Positions 7,591 to 13,477 of a stretch of 13,477 nucleotides of DNA are shown here, one piece after another. Each line of letters starts with the position of its first letter. Within the stretch, counting starts at the first letter, position 1. A program made the position numbers and the translations under genes. Below the pieces are notes generated by a model. The model searched no databases. It was not told the DNA's origin and saw only the letters and a program-made list of their open reading frames with translations. Origin of the DNA: Syntrophaceae bacterium UBA2251 (GTDB lineage Bacteria; Desulfobacterota; Syntrophia; Syntrophales; UBA2251); NCBI GenBank assembly GCA_002347815.1, contig DDXV01000029.1, forward strand, positions 1 to 13,477, written 5' to 3'.

Positions 7591-7615
7591 AATATGAATT
7601 TGACATATTCATATT
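7591..7615. promoter_or_regulatory. Palindromic operator over the yedE promoter
   Basis: AATATGAAT (7591-7599) and ATTCATATT (7607-7615) are a perfect 9-bp inverted repeat around the 7-nt centre TTGACAT, which contains the -35 box. The AT-rich arms stand out sharply in GC-rich DNA. A dimeric regulator bound here would block RNA polymerase, so a repressor is the simplest reading. The TGAA/TTCA half-sites recall ArsR/SmtB-type operators, but the gap is N9 rather than the usual N6, so the regulator family is open. Confidence 0.7.
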
Positions 7616-7628
7616 GTCTGCCTATAAG
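7600..7628 (+). promoter_or_regulatory. Sigma-70-type promoter of yedE
   Basis: TTGACA (7600-7605, perfect -35), a 17-nt spacer and TATAAG (7623-7628, 5 of 6 in the -10). Transcription should start near 7635, giving a leader of about 90 nt before the ATG at 7724. This is the best promoter match in the window. It separates yedE-tusA from the upstream yedF unit. Confidence 0.75.
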
Positions 7629-7723
7629 GCGAGTGCGCGCCGGAAATCCCTCGCGCGGGCCGGAAAGGCAAGGTCAGGGTCTTGTTCGGAACCGGCCGAA
7701 GAACGGACGGAAGGAGGAGTTCG

Positions 7724-8818
7724 ATGGACAGAATGAAGAACATCTTTGCGGGGAGCTGGGGCATCATTGGCGTCGGGGTCGTGATCGGCATCCTGGCGCC
7801 GCTCCTGCAGAAATTGGGAAACCCGGGAAACATGGGGGTTTGCGTCGCCTGCTTCGAGCGGGACATCGCCGGCGCCCTCGGCCTTCACCGGGCCGATATT
7901 GTTCAGTACATCCGTCCCGAAATCATCGGCTTCGTCCTCGGGTCGCTGGTTGCCGCGTACCTGTTCAAGGAATTCCGTCCCCGTCTGGGTTCGGCGCCGA
8001 TCGTCCGCTTCTTTCTCGGCGTCTTCGCCATGATCGGGGCGCTCGTCTTTCTGGGATGCCCCTGGCGGGCGGCGCTGCGGTTGGCGGGCGGAGACGGGAA
8101 CGCCATCCTTGGACTCCTGGGCCTCGTCTCCGGCATCTGGATCGGCACCCTGTTCCTGAAGGGCGGATACAACCTGGGACGGACCCAAAAAACGCACACG
8201 GCCGCGGGGTGGATGCTTCCCCTGTTCATGGCCGGGCTCCTGGTCCTGATGCTGCTCTTTCCCCAGATCGCCGGCGAGGCGAAAAACGGCGTGCTTTTTT
8301 ACAGCCTCAGGGGTCCGGGTTCGATGCACGCCCCGCTGCTCATCTCTCTGGGCGTCGGCCTTCTCATCGGCTTTCTCGCCCAGCGGAGCCGCTTCTGCAC
8401 GATGGGGGCCATCCGGGATTTCGTGCTCTTCCGCCAGACGCATCTCCTGTCGGGATTCGTGGCCCTGATCGTGACGGCCTGGGTCGTCAATTTCCTCCTC
8501 GGACAGTTCAAGCCGGGATTCGAAGGTCAGCCCGTCGCCCACACGATGCACCTCTGGAATTTCCTGGGGATGGCCCTCTCGGGTCTGGCTTTCTGTCTGG
8601 CCGGAGGATGCCCCGGCCGTCAGCTTTTCCTGTCGGGCGAGGGCGACGGCGACGCCGCCGTCTTTGTGATGGGGATGATCGCCGGCGCCGGGATCGCCCA
8701 CAATTTCGGCCTGGCCAGTTCGCCGGCCGGGGTCGGCCCATACGGCATTCCGGCCGTCATCATCGGGTTTGGAGTGTGCCTGTTCATCGGCTTCACCATG
8801 AGACAGAAAATTGCATGA
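7724..8818 (+). CDS. yedE: YedE/YeeE-type membrane transporter (putative selenium or thiosulfate importer)
   Basis: A 364-residue polytopic membrane protein with two repeats of the sulfur-transport (YeeE/YedE) domain and about ten hydrophobic helices. Family cysteines sit in GNMGVCVACFERDIAG (Cys40, Cys43), LGCPWRAALRL (Cys112), RSRFCTMGAIRDF (Cys225) and AGGCPGRQLF (Cys296); in TsuA relatives such cysteines line the substrate path. It fits the YedE putative selenium transporter group (TIGR04112), where selenium transport is inferred from genome association only. The alternative is thiosulfate uptake. The ATG at 7724 has AAGGAGG 6 nt upstream; an ATG 42 nt earlier lacks one. It forms an operon with the TusA-like gene 17 nt downstream and is driven by its own promoter. 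Confidence 0.9.
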   Translation: MDRMKNIFAGSWGIIGVGVVIGILAPLLQKLGNPGNMGVCVACFERDIAGALGLHRADIVQYIRPEIIGFVLGSLVAAYLFKEFRPRLGSAPIVRFFLGVFAMIGALVFLGCPWRAALRLAGGDGNAILGLLGLVSGIWIGTLFLKGGYNLGRTQKTHTAAGWMLPLFMAGLLVLMLLFPQIAGEAKNGVLFYSLRGPGSMHAPLLISLGVGLLIGFLAQRSRFCTMGAIRDFVLFRQTHLLSGFVALIVTAWVVNFLLGQFKPGFEGQPVAHTMHLWNFLGMALSGLAFCLAGGCPGRQLFLSGEGDGDAAVFVMGMIAGAGIAHNFGLASSPAGVGPYGIPAVIIGFGVCLFIGFTMRQKIA

Positions 8819-8835
8819 AGAAGGAGGATAAAACG

Positions 8836-9054
8836 ATGGCCAAGACAATCGACGCCCGCGGACTGTCGTGCCCGCAGCCCGTTCTGATGACCCTCGACGG
8901 CATCAAGGCCGGAAATGACGACGAACTGATCGTTCTGGTCGACAGCGATGCCTCGAAGGAAAACGTTTCGCGCGCCGCGACGAGCAAGGGCTGGACGCTG
9001 GCGGACATCCGCGAAGAATCCGGCGTGTACAGGATCGCCATCAGGAAAGGGTGA
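8836..9054 (+). CDS. Stand-alone TusA-family sulfur (selenium) carrier
   Basis: A 72-residue TusA/SirA-fold protein. TIDARGLSCPQPVLMTL contains the CPxP motif with the persulfide-forming Cys12; VDSDASKENVSR is the typical middle segment. It is clearly related to the N-terminal domain of the YedF protein in this window, sharing DARGL-x-CPQPV and the N-V-x-R pattern. The ATG at 8836 has AAGGAGG 8 nt upstream; an earlier ATG at 8815 overlaps the yedE stop but lies before that binding site, so it is not used. Pairing with a YeeE/YedE permease parallels TsuA-TsuB/YeeE-YeeD, where the small protein accepts the imported sulfur species. Confidence 0.9.
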   Translation: MAKTIDARGLSCPQPVLMTLDGIKAGNDDELIVLVDSDASKENVSRAATSKGWTLADIREESGVYRIAIRKG

Positions 9055-9182
9055 GCCCGGCAAAGGGTTCCCGATCCGGCGCAACTATTGGTTGCAATCA
9101 CGCCCCAGAAAGGATAGGTGTCAGTCGAAAGCGTGTACCCAGCCGGTTCATCAAGCCGTCGTCCTGAAGCCGAGGGGAAACC

Positions 9183-10253
9183 ATGGAAGCGAAGGATACC
9201 GAAAAGATCCGCACCGCCTTCTTTTACGTCGTCCTGGTGACGGTGACCCTGGCCTTTTTCTACATGCTGAAGACCTTTTTTTTCGCCATCTTCTGGGCCG
9301 CCGTCATCGCGATCCTCTTCTCGCCGCTGTACCGGCGGCTCCACGGTTGGACGAGCGCCCCGAATCTGAGCGCCTCCCTGGTCCTCGTCGTCATCGTCCT
9401 CCTCATTATCCTGCCGGCCGTCCTCGTGGGCACGCTGCTCGTCGGCGAATCCCTGATGCTCTACGATTCCATCGACAGCGGGCCGCTCGGCGTCAAGCTG
9501 AAGATCTTTCTGATCGGCATCAAGAACCACCCGTTTCTCGACCGGCTGCACATCGATGAGGCCTTGCTCACGCAAAAGATCGCCGATATCGCCAAGGGCG
9601 TCACGAACTTCATCGTGGCCACCCTGTCGAACCTGACGCAGAACACCTTCGTGTTCATCGTGAAGTTCGGCGTCATGCTCTACGCGCTCTATTTTTTCAT
9701 CCGGGACGGGAAGCGGTTTGTCGGGGCGCTGGGGCGGATGCTGCCGATCGGGGACGCGCGCGGACGACGCCTGTTCGAGCGCTTCGCGGCGACGGCCCGG
9801 GCCACGCTCAAGGTGACGGTCATCATCGGCGGCCTGCAGGGGGCCCTGGGCGGTATCCTGTTCTTCGTCACCGGGATCGAGGGCGCCCTGATCTGGGGCC
9901 TCCTGATGATCTTCTTCTCCGTGATTCCCGGCATCGGCTGTTCGATCGTCTGGGCGCCGGCCGGCGTCATCCTGCTGGCGACCGGTCATCTGTGGGAGGG
10001 GATCACCATTCTCGCCGTCGGGGTGTTCGTCATCAGCATGGTGGACAACCTACTGCGACCGATTCTGCTCGGCCGGGACGTCCAGATGCACGCGCTGCTC
10101 ATCTTCCTGTCCACCCTGGGGGGGATCGCCGTCTTCGGGGTCTCCGGCTTCATCCTGGGACCGATCCTCGCGGCGCTCCTCCTGGCCGTCTGGGAGATGC
10201 ACGGCGAATCCCAGGCGGAAGAGGATCCGGCGCCCGAGAAAACGCCGGGGTAA
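9183..10253 (+). CDS. AI-2E (PerM/YdiK) family permease
   Basis: A 356-residue inner-membrane protein. Helices are visible at about 13-50 (two), 63-85, 155-173, 210-250 (two), 253-288 and 303-336. A soluble stretch at 95-150 lies between the third and fourth, as is usual in this family. The conserved VDNLLRP is at 287-293, and the C-terminal GVSGFILGPILAALLLAVWE block is typical. Proteins of this family have been linked to AI-2 export (TqsA) or to Na+/H+ antiport, and most are uncharacterised. GGGGAAACC precedes the ATG. It lies 128 bp after the TusA-like gene and may be a separate unit. The last 15 residues are acidic and Pro-rich. No specific link to selenium or sulfur is visible. Confidence 0.88.
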   Translation: MEAKDTEKIRTAFFYVVLVTVTLAFFYMLKTFFFAIFWAAVIAILFSPLYRRLHGWTSAPNLSASLVLVVIVLLIILPAVLVGTLLVGESLMLYDSIDSGPLGVKLKIFLIGIKNHPFLDRLHIDEALLTQKIADIAKGVTNFIVATLSNLTQNTFVFIVKFGVMLYALYFFIRDGKRFVGALGRMLPIGDARGRRLFERFAATARATLKVTVIIGGLQGALGGILFFVTGIEGALIWGLLMIFFSVIPGIGCSIVWAPAGVILLATGHLWEGITILAVGVFVISMVDNLLRPILLGRDVQMHALLIFLSTLGGIAVFGVSGFILGPILAALLLAVWEMHGESQAEEDPAPEKTPG

Positions 10254-10313
10254 GCGCCCGCCGGCGCATTGACCCACGATCCGGACCGCCGGATCCCGAG
10301 AAAGGAGACTACC

Positions 10314-10847
10314 ATGGCGATTATCAAAACCCAAAGTGCCGAAACCGCCTCCGGAAAAGTCAGGGAATTCTACGACGAGATCCTCAAGATCATGCCCGCG
10401 ATCCCCAAGCCGTTGCAACTCTCGAGTGCCAGTCCCAACCTCTTCGCCATCTCCAGCCAGCAGATGAAATACTTCATGTTCCACCCGAACCTGGGGCCGC
10501 TGCTCCAGGCCTACATCCGCCTGCTCGTGGCCTTCAATACGGACTATCCGTACTGCGTCGATCTCAACACCAACCTCCTCAAGTTGCTGGGCAAGCTCAC
10601 CGACGCGCAGATTGCGGCGGCGCGCAAGAATCCGGACGAGGCGCAGCTCGGCGACAAGGACAAGGCCATGCTCAAGTTCGTCGCCCGGGCCGTCTCAGCC
10701 CCCGAGGAGATCGAGGTTCGGGACATCGAGGCGTTGCGCGGGTTCGGCTGGAGCGATTCCGACATCTTCGACGCCGCAAGCCTCGGCGCCAACATGGTCG
10801 CCATGGGCATGCTGTTCAACGTCTTCAAGATGCATGAGGCGTGCTGA
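10314..10847 (+). CDS. AhpD-like/carboxymuconolactone decarboxylase-fold protein with one redox Cys lost
   Basis: A 177-residue all-helical protein of the AhpD-like fold (peroxidase-related enzyme type). Pattern: N-terminal TASGKVREFYDEI, then MFHPNLGPLLQAYIRLLVAF, followed by the expected active-site turn. In AhpD relatives the turn reads CxxCxxxH; here it is YPYCVDLN at 78-85. Tyr78 (codon TAT) replaces the first cysteine and Asn85 the histidine, so only Cys81 remains. The C-terminus ends MHEAC, giving another cysteine. Disulfide peroxidase chemistry seems unlikely without a partner. AAAGGAG is 7 nt before the ATG, and an upstream ATG at 10269 has no site. It sits 60 bp after the permease gene, possibly in the same operon. 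Confidence 0.75.
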   Translation: MAIIKTQSAETASGKVREFYDEILKIMPAIPKPLQLSSASPNLFAISSQQMKYFMFHPNLGPLLQAYIRLLVAFNTDYPYCVDLNTNLLKLLGKLTDAQIAAARKNPDEAQLGDKDKAMLKFVARAVSAPEEIEVRDIEALRGFGWSDSDIFDAASLGANMVAMGMLFNVFKMHEAC

Positions 10848-11005
10848 AGAGAAATTTGGGGAGACGGCCCGAAGAGAAGGGGGAAGGTCGGGGCACAGGC
10901 TTGCCGGGGCAGGCCGGGAGGGTCGCGGTTACACGGTGAGGTGATCGACCGCGGCAGACGCCGGGATTCAGGCCGGATCGGGACATCGACCGACGAGGAG
11001 GGCTT

Positions 11006-12025
11006 ATGAAGATTCACTTCTGCGGCTTCGACGAAGCGCACCCCGATGCGCTCTCCGCGCTGCGCGGACTGCTTCCGTCGCTGGCGCGCCCCTTTGTCCC
11101 GGGCGGCTCGGTGGGCATCAAACTCCACTGGGGGGAGATCGGGAACGAGAGCTACCTCGAACCCGTCTATGCCCGGGAAATCGCCGGGTGGCTTACCGGG
11201 GGCGGATACCGGCCCTTCGTCTTCGACACGTCGGTTCTCTACTCAGGAGGACGCCGCACCGCCCAGGACGCGCTGGAAACCGCGGCGCGGCACGGCTACA
11301 CGGAGGCGTTTCTCGGGTGCCCGGTCATGATCGCCGACGGGATGGACGGCCGCGACGTCGTTGACATCCCGGCCGGCTACACCCACTTCGAGACCGTCCA
11401 GGTGGCCGATGTCGTCCGGAAGGCCGACGGCTTCGTGATCTTTTCCCACTTCAAGGGGCACCTCGCCGCCGGCTTCGGCGGCGCGATCAAGAACCTCTCC
11501 ATGGGCTTCGCGTCCCGCGCCCAGAAGCAGCGCATGCACGCCGACGTGAAACCCGCGCTCAAGGAGAAAAAATGCATTCAGTGCGGGATCTGCGTCGAGG
11601 TCTGCCCTTCCGGGGCGGCGCGGATGGAGGCGGGCGCATACCCGACCTTCGACCTCGACGCGTGCATCGGCTGCGCCCAGTGCATCGCCCAGTGCCCGGA
11701 GCTGGCGCTCAAGATCCTCTGGGGGGAGGATCACGAGGTCTTCCAGGAAAAGCTCGTCGAGACCGCCGCCGCCGTCTGGCGGGCCATCGCCGGCCGGACC
11801 GTCCTGATCAACGCCCTCATCCGGATCAGCGCCGAGTGCGACTGCCTGCCCGGCAAGGCCGAGATCATCGCGGCGGACATCGGATTCACCGGCGGCGCCG
11901 ACCCGGTGGCCCTCGACGCCGATTCCGTCTCCCGCGTCGGCGCGGAGGTCATTGCCCGCGCGCACGCCACCCTGAACTGGCAGGTGCAGTTCGCCCATGC
12001 ACGGAAAATCGGCTTCGGCGGATGA
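11006..12025 (+). CDS. DUF362 protein with two 4Fe-4S clusters
   Basis: A 339-residue DUF362 protein. The N-terminal part includes GGSVGIKLHWGEIGNESYL and, near 147-170, SHFKGHLAAGFGGAIKNLSMG, which are typical of the family. A ferredoxin insert follows with CIQCGICVEVCP (Cys190, 193, 196, 200) and CIGCAQCIAQCP (Cys220, 223, 226, 230), each a full 4Fe-4S motif. A late CDC (Cys278, Cys280) is also present. DUF362 proteins are common in anaerobes and have no settled function; an electron-transfer or iron-sulfur role is likely. GAGGAGGG is 3 nt before the ATG, and the gap to the previous gene (158 bp) shows nothing recognisable. The start was chosen by its binding site. Confidence 0.87.
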   Translation: MKIHFCGFDEAHPDALSALRGLLPSLARPFVPGGSVGIKLHWGEIGNESYLEPVYAREIAGWLTGGGYRPFVFDTSVLYSGGRRTAQDALETAARHGYTEAFLGCPVMIADGMDGRDVVDIPAGYTHFETVQVADVVRKADGFVIFSHFKGHLAAGFGGAIKNLSMGFASRAQKQRMHADVKPALKEKKCIQCGICVEVCPSGAARMEAGAYPTFDLDACIGCAQCIAQCPELALKILWGEDHEVFQEKLVETAAAVWRAIAGRTVLINALIRISAECDCLPGKAEIIAADIGFTGGADPVALDADSVSRVGAEVIARAHATLNWQVQFAHARKIGFGG

Positions 12026-12113
12026 TCCTCCGGTAACCGGGGCGGCGTTCGTCGCGAGGGGCTTCCGCGGGACCGGGAGCGCCATCGGTCGCCCCGCCGC
12101 GGTTCACGATGGG

Positions 12114-12147
12114 CGGGAAAGGCGAAAAAGCGATCCCGGATTTTTTT
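12114..12147 (+). terminator. Weak candidate intrinsic terminator after the DUF362 gene
   Basis: CGGGA (12114-12118) pairs with TCCCG (12134-12138) over a 15-nt loop, followed 2 nt later by seven T (12141-12147). The stem is only 5 bp, so the structure is marginal. It would separate the DUF362 gene from the amidohydrolase gene starting at 12185. Confidence 0.3.
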
Positions 12148-12184
12148 CGAGATCCTCGACCATCATGAAGGAGGCAGAGAAGCC

Positions 12185-13006
12185 ATGAAAGAAACAGGGG
12201 TGATCGACGTCTGGCTCCAGCACCCGACGCTGCGCTTCATCAACCAGCCCATGTTCGAATCGCTGCGCCGCTGGACCGGGATGGGGACGCTGACGGAAGA
12301 ACTGCCACTCGAGTGGACCCTCGCGGCCATGGATGAGGCCGGCGTGGAGCAGGCGCTCATCTGCGCCTGGTGGGGGCCGCGCGGGGATCTGATCTCCAAC
12401 GACGAGGTGGCCGGCTTCATCGGCCGGTACCCGGAGCGCCTGGTGGGCGTCGCCGCCGTCGATCTGTACCGGCCCATGGCCGCCGTGCGGGAGCTGAGGC
12501 GTTGCGTCCGCGACCTCGGGTTCCGGGCGTTGCGCATCGTCCAGTGGCTGTGGGACCTCCCCGTCACGGACCGGCGCTACTATCCGCTCTTCGCCGAGTG
12601 CGTCGAACTGGGCATCCCCGTCTGCCTCCAGGTCGGGCACACGGGACCGCTCTGTCCCTCCGAGCCGGGGCGACCGATCCCCTATATCGACGTGGCGGCG
12701 ATCGAGTTCCCGGAACTCACCTTCGTGTGCGGGCACGTCGGCTATCCCTGGACGACGGAGATGATCGCCGTGGCGACGAAGCACCCCAACGTCTACATCG
12801 ACACCTCGGCCTATACGGCGAAGCGGTTCCCGCCGGAACTCGTGGCCTACATGAAGGCGAACGGGAAGAAGAAGGTCCTCTTCGGGACGAACTACCCCAT
12901 GGTCACGCCCCGGAAATGCCTGGCCGATCTCGACGCCTTGGGCCTGGACGGGGACACGCGGGCCCTGTTCCTGCGCGAAAACGCGCGGCGCGTCTTCAAA
13001 CTGTAA
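12185..13006 (+). CDS. Amidohydrolase family protein (ACMSD-like, amidohydro_2) with altered metal ligands
   Basis: A 273-residue TIM-barrel protein of the amidohydro_2/ACMSD group. In order: VIDVWLQHP (Asp8, His13) where relatives have a DxHxH metal site; LVGVAAVD at 87-93; RALRIVQ at 114-120; LQVGHTG with His152; CGHVGYPW with His184; and FGTNYPM (234-239) where Asp is usual in FGSDYP, here Asn236. These changes suggest either a different metal arrangement or loss of hydrolase/decarboxylase activity. Related proteins with an IDVW-x-QHP start are, as I recall, a recognised subgroup, so the protein is probably functional. AAGGAGG lies 10 nt before the ATG. It is the last gene before the AT-rich end. 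Confidence 0.82.
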   Translation: MKETGVIDVWLQHPTLRFINQPMFESLRRWTGMGTLTEELPLEWTLAAMDEAGVEQALICAWWGPRGDLISNDEVAGFIGRYPERLVGVAAVDLYRPMAAVRELRRCVRDLGFRALRIVQWLWDLPVTDRRYYPLFAECVELGIPVCLQVGHTGPLCPSEPGRPIPYIDVAAIEFPELTFVCGHVGYPWTTEMIAVATKHPNVYIDTSAYTAKRFPPELVAYMKANGKKKVLFGTNYPMVTPRKCLADLDALGLDGDTRALFLRENARRVFKL

Positions 13007-13279
13007 TCCCAAGGATCAAGGACCGGTTCCTCTCAATATTACACACAATAACATGGCGTTAGGAAAATTGCGCGGCTCCTGATCCGCTCCTTCCTGACGT
13101 CATGAATCGGCCCGGTTATCCACTCCTACAAGACTTCAAATTTAAAGCCACACTTCTTCTCCTCTCGCTAGTTCATTGACTTCCGTTTGAAAGATGTGAA
13201 GGCACAATAGCCTCGATTCCCTGCTTCAATACCTCTCGGGTTAAGTTTACCCGGGGCAGCACGAATTACCGAAATGGTG
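13007..13279. other. AT-richer intergenic stretch with no supported gene
   Basis: Composition changes here from GC-rich to balanced. A minus-strand open frame (13431 to 13168) of 87 codons has no ATG near its beginning, no binding site and no recognised motif. No tRNA, terminator or repeat could be supported. Confidence 0.5.
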
Positions 13280-13308
13280 TTGAAAAATGGCAGTGATTGA
13301 CCTATGAT
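13280..13308 (+). promoter_or_regulatory. Sigma-70-type promoter at the right end
   Basis: TTGAAA (13280-13285), a 17-nt spacer and TATGAT (13303-13308); each box matches 5 of 6 consensus positions. Transcription would start near 13315, leaving a leader of about 60 nt before the ATG at 13374. Confidence 0.6.
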
Positions 13309-13373
13309 CATGGCCGCTATGGGAGAAATATTTCTGCCATGGCCTCCGGCAGTTTCAAGTAAATAAGGTTCAA

Positions 13374-13477
13374 ATGCAAAGAGCCATCCGGCGAAAGTTT
13401 TCTTGGATATGGCTGACGCTGAGAGGCGACGTTACAGATCCTCAGTTCCTGAGATTTATCACCGATTTTCGCGAAGC
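13374..13477 (+). CDS. Start of an unrecognised gene, cut off by the window edge
   Basis: The frame from the ATG at 13374 stays open to the window end (34 codons). It reads MQRAIRRKFSWIWLTLRGDV, then TDPQFLRFITDFREA. AAGG lies 5 nt before TTCAAATG, and a well-formed promoter sits about 65 nt upstream, which supports a real gene. The frame has mixed charged and aromatic residues and no motif I recognise. Alternative frames here also stay open for short runs, so this is tentative. Confidence 0.45.
   Translation, partial: MQRAIRRKFSWIWLTLRGDVTDPQFLRFITDFRE

Noticed and set aside
9081..9120. Hairpin GCAAC-tattg-GTTGC and a weak promoter TTGCAA-N17-TAGGTG before the permease gene
   Set aside because: The stem is 5 bp with no T-run, and the -10 matches poorly, so neither can be supported.
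10839..11007. Possible selenoprotein read-through at the AhpD-like stop (TGC TGA), giving a C-terminal Cys-Sec pair
   Set aside because: The frame stays open for about 50 codons, but the added residues are Arg/Gly-rich with no homology expected, and I see no convincing SECIS-type hairpin next to the TGA. The overlap with the next start also fits an ordinary stop.
13007..13140. tRNA or terminator after the amidohydrolase
   Set aside because: No GTTCGAATC-type loop, no cloverleaf pairing and no stem followed by T-run could be found.
13168..13431. Minus-strand open frame of 87 codons in the AT-rich end
   Set aside because: No start codon near the beginning, no binding site, and it overlaps the better supported promoter and gene start on the plus strand.

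Overview
The window is a GC-rich stretch of bacterial chromosome packed with genes that start from strong AGGAGG-type ribosome binding sites. The gene content is a selenium/sulfur-carrier locus, a DUF362 ferredoxin-like protein, an ACMSD-type amidohydrolase and an AhpD-like protein. Together these suggest an anaerobic, sulfur- or syntrophy-oriented member of the former Deltaproteobacteria (Desulfobacterota). That placement is inferred from gene content and base composition; no rRNA or other phylogenetic marker is present.

Layout. Positions 1-228 are AT-richer and hold, on the minus strand, what looks like the C-terminal remnant of a DDE integrase/transposase. Positions 273-3586 are a tight minus-strand operon, transcribed rlmL (THUMP-domain 23S rRNA methyltransferase), then murI (glutamate racemase), then an MFS permease; the genes overlap or are 1 nt apart. 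A 232-bp divergent region (3587-3818) separates it from a plus-strand run that fills the rest of the window. The first plus-strand pair is a NimA-like PNPOx-fold flavoprotein whose stop overlaps the start of a LysR regulator (ATGA).

The centre (5409-9054) is a sulfur/selenium handling cassette. It encodes a cysteine-desulfurase-like class V aminotransferase, YedF (TusA domain plus DsrE-like domain with a CGTC motif), a 76-aa DUF3343 Se/S-carrier-like protein, a YedE/YeeE-type membrane transporter and a second, stand-alone TusA-like protein. The first three genes form one transcription unit. The last two have their own promoter (TTGACA-N17-TATAAG), whose -35 box sits in the middle of a perfect 9-bp inverted repeat, a likely operator. 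Read together, the genes suggest import of an S/Se species and hand-over along a chain of cysteine carriers. YedF and DUF3343 are associated with selenium metabolism in the known families, but YedE plus TusA also resembles the thiosulfate uptake pair TsuA-TsuB, so the substrate is open. No selA, selB, selC or selD is visible here.

Downstream are an AI-2E/PerM-type permease, an AhpD-like protein that has lost one of the two redox cysteines, a DUF362 protein with two 4Fe-4S motifs, and an amidohydrolase whose usual metal ligands are partly replaced. From about 13007 the sequence becomes AT-richer. It holds a convincing sigma-70-type promoter and the first 34 codons of an unrecognised gene that runs off the window.

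I found no CRISPR array, tRNA, rRNA or complete insertion sequence. The most interesting points are the S/Se relay cassette with its palindromic operator and the two enzymes with altered active-site residues. The known families explain most of the window.
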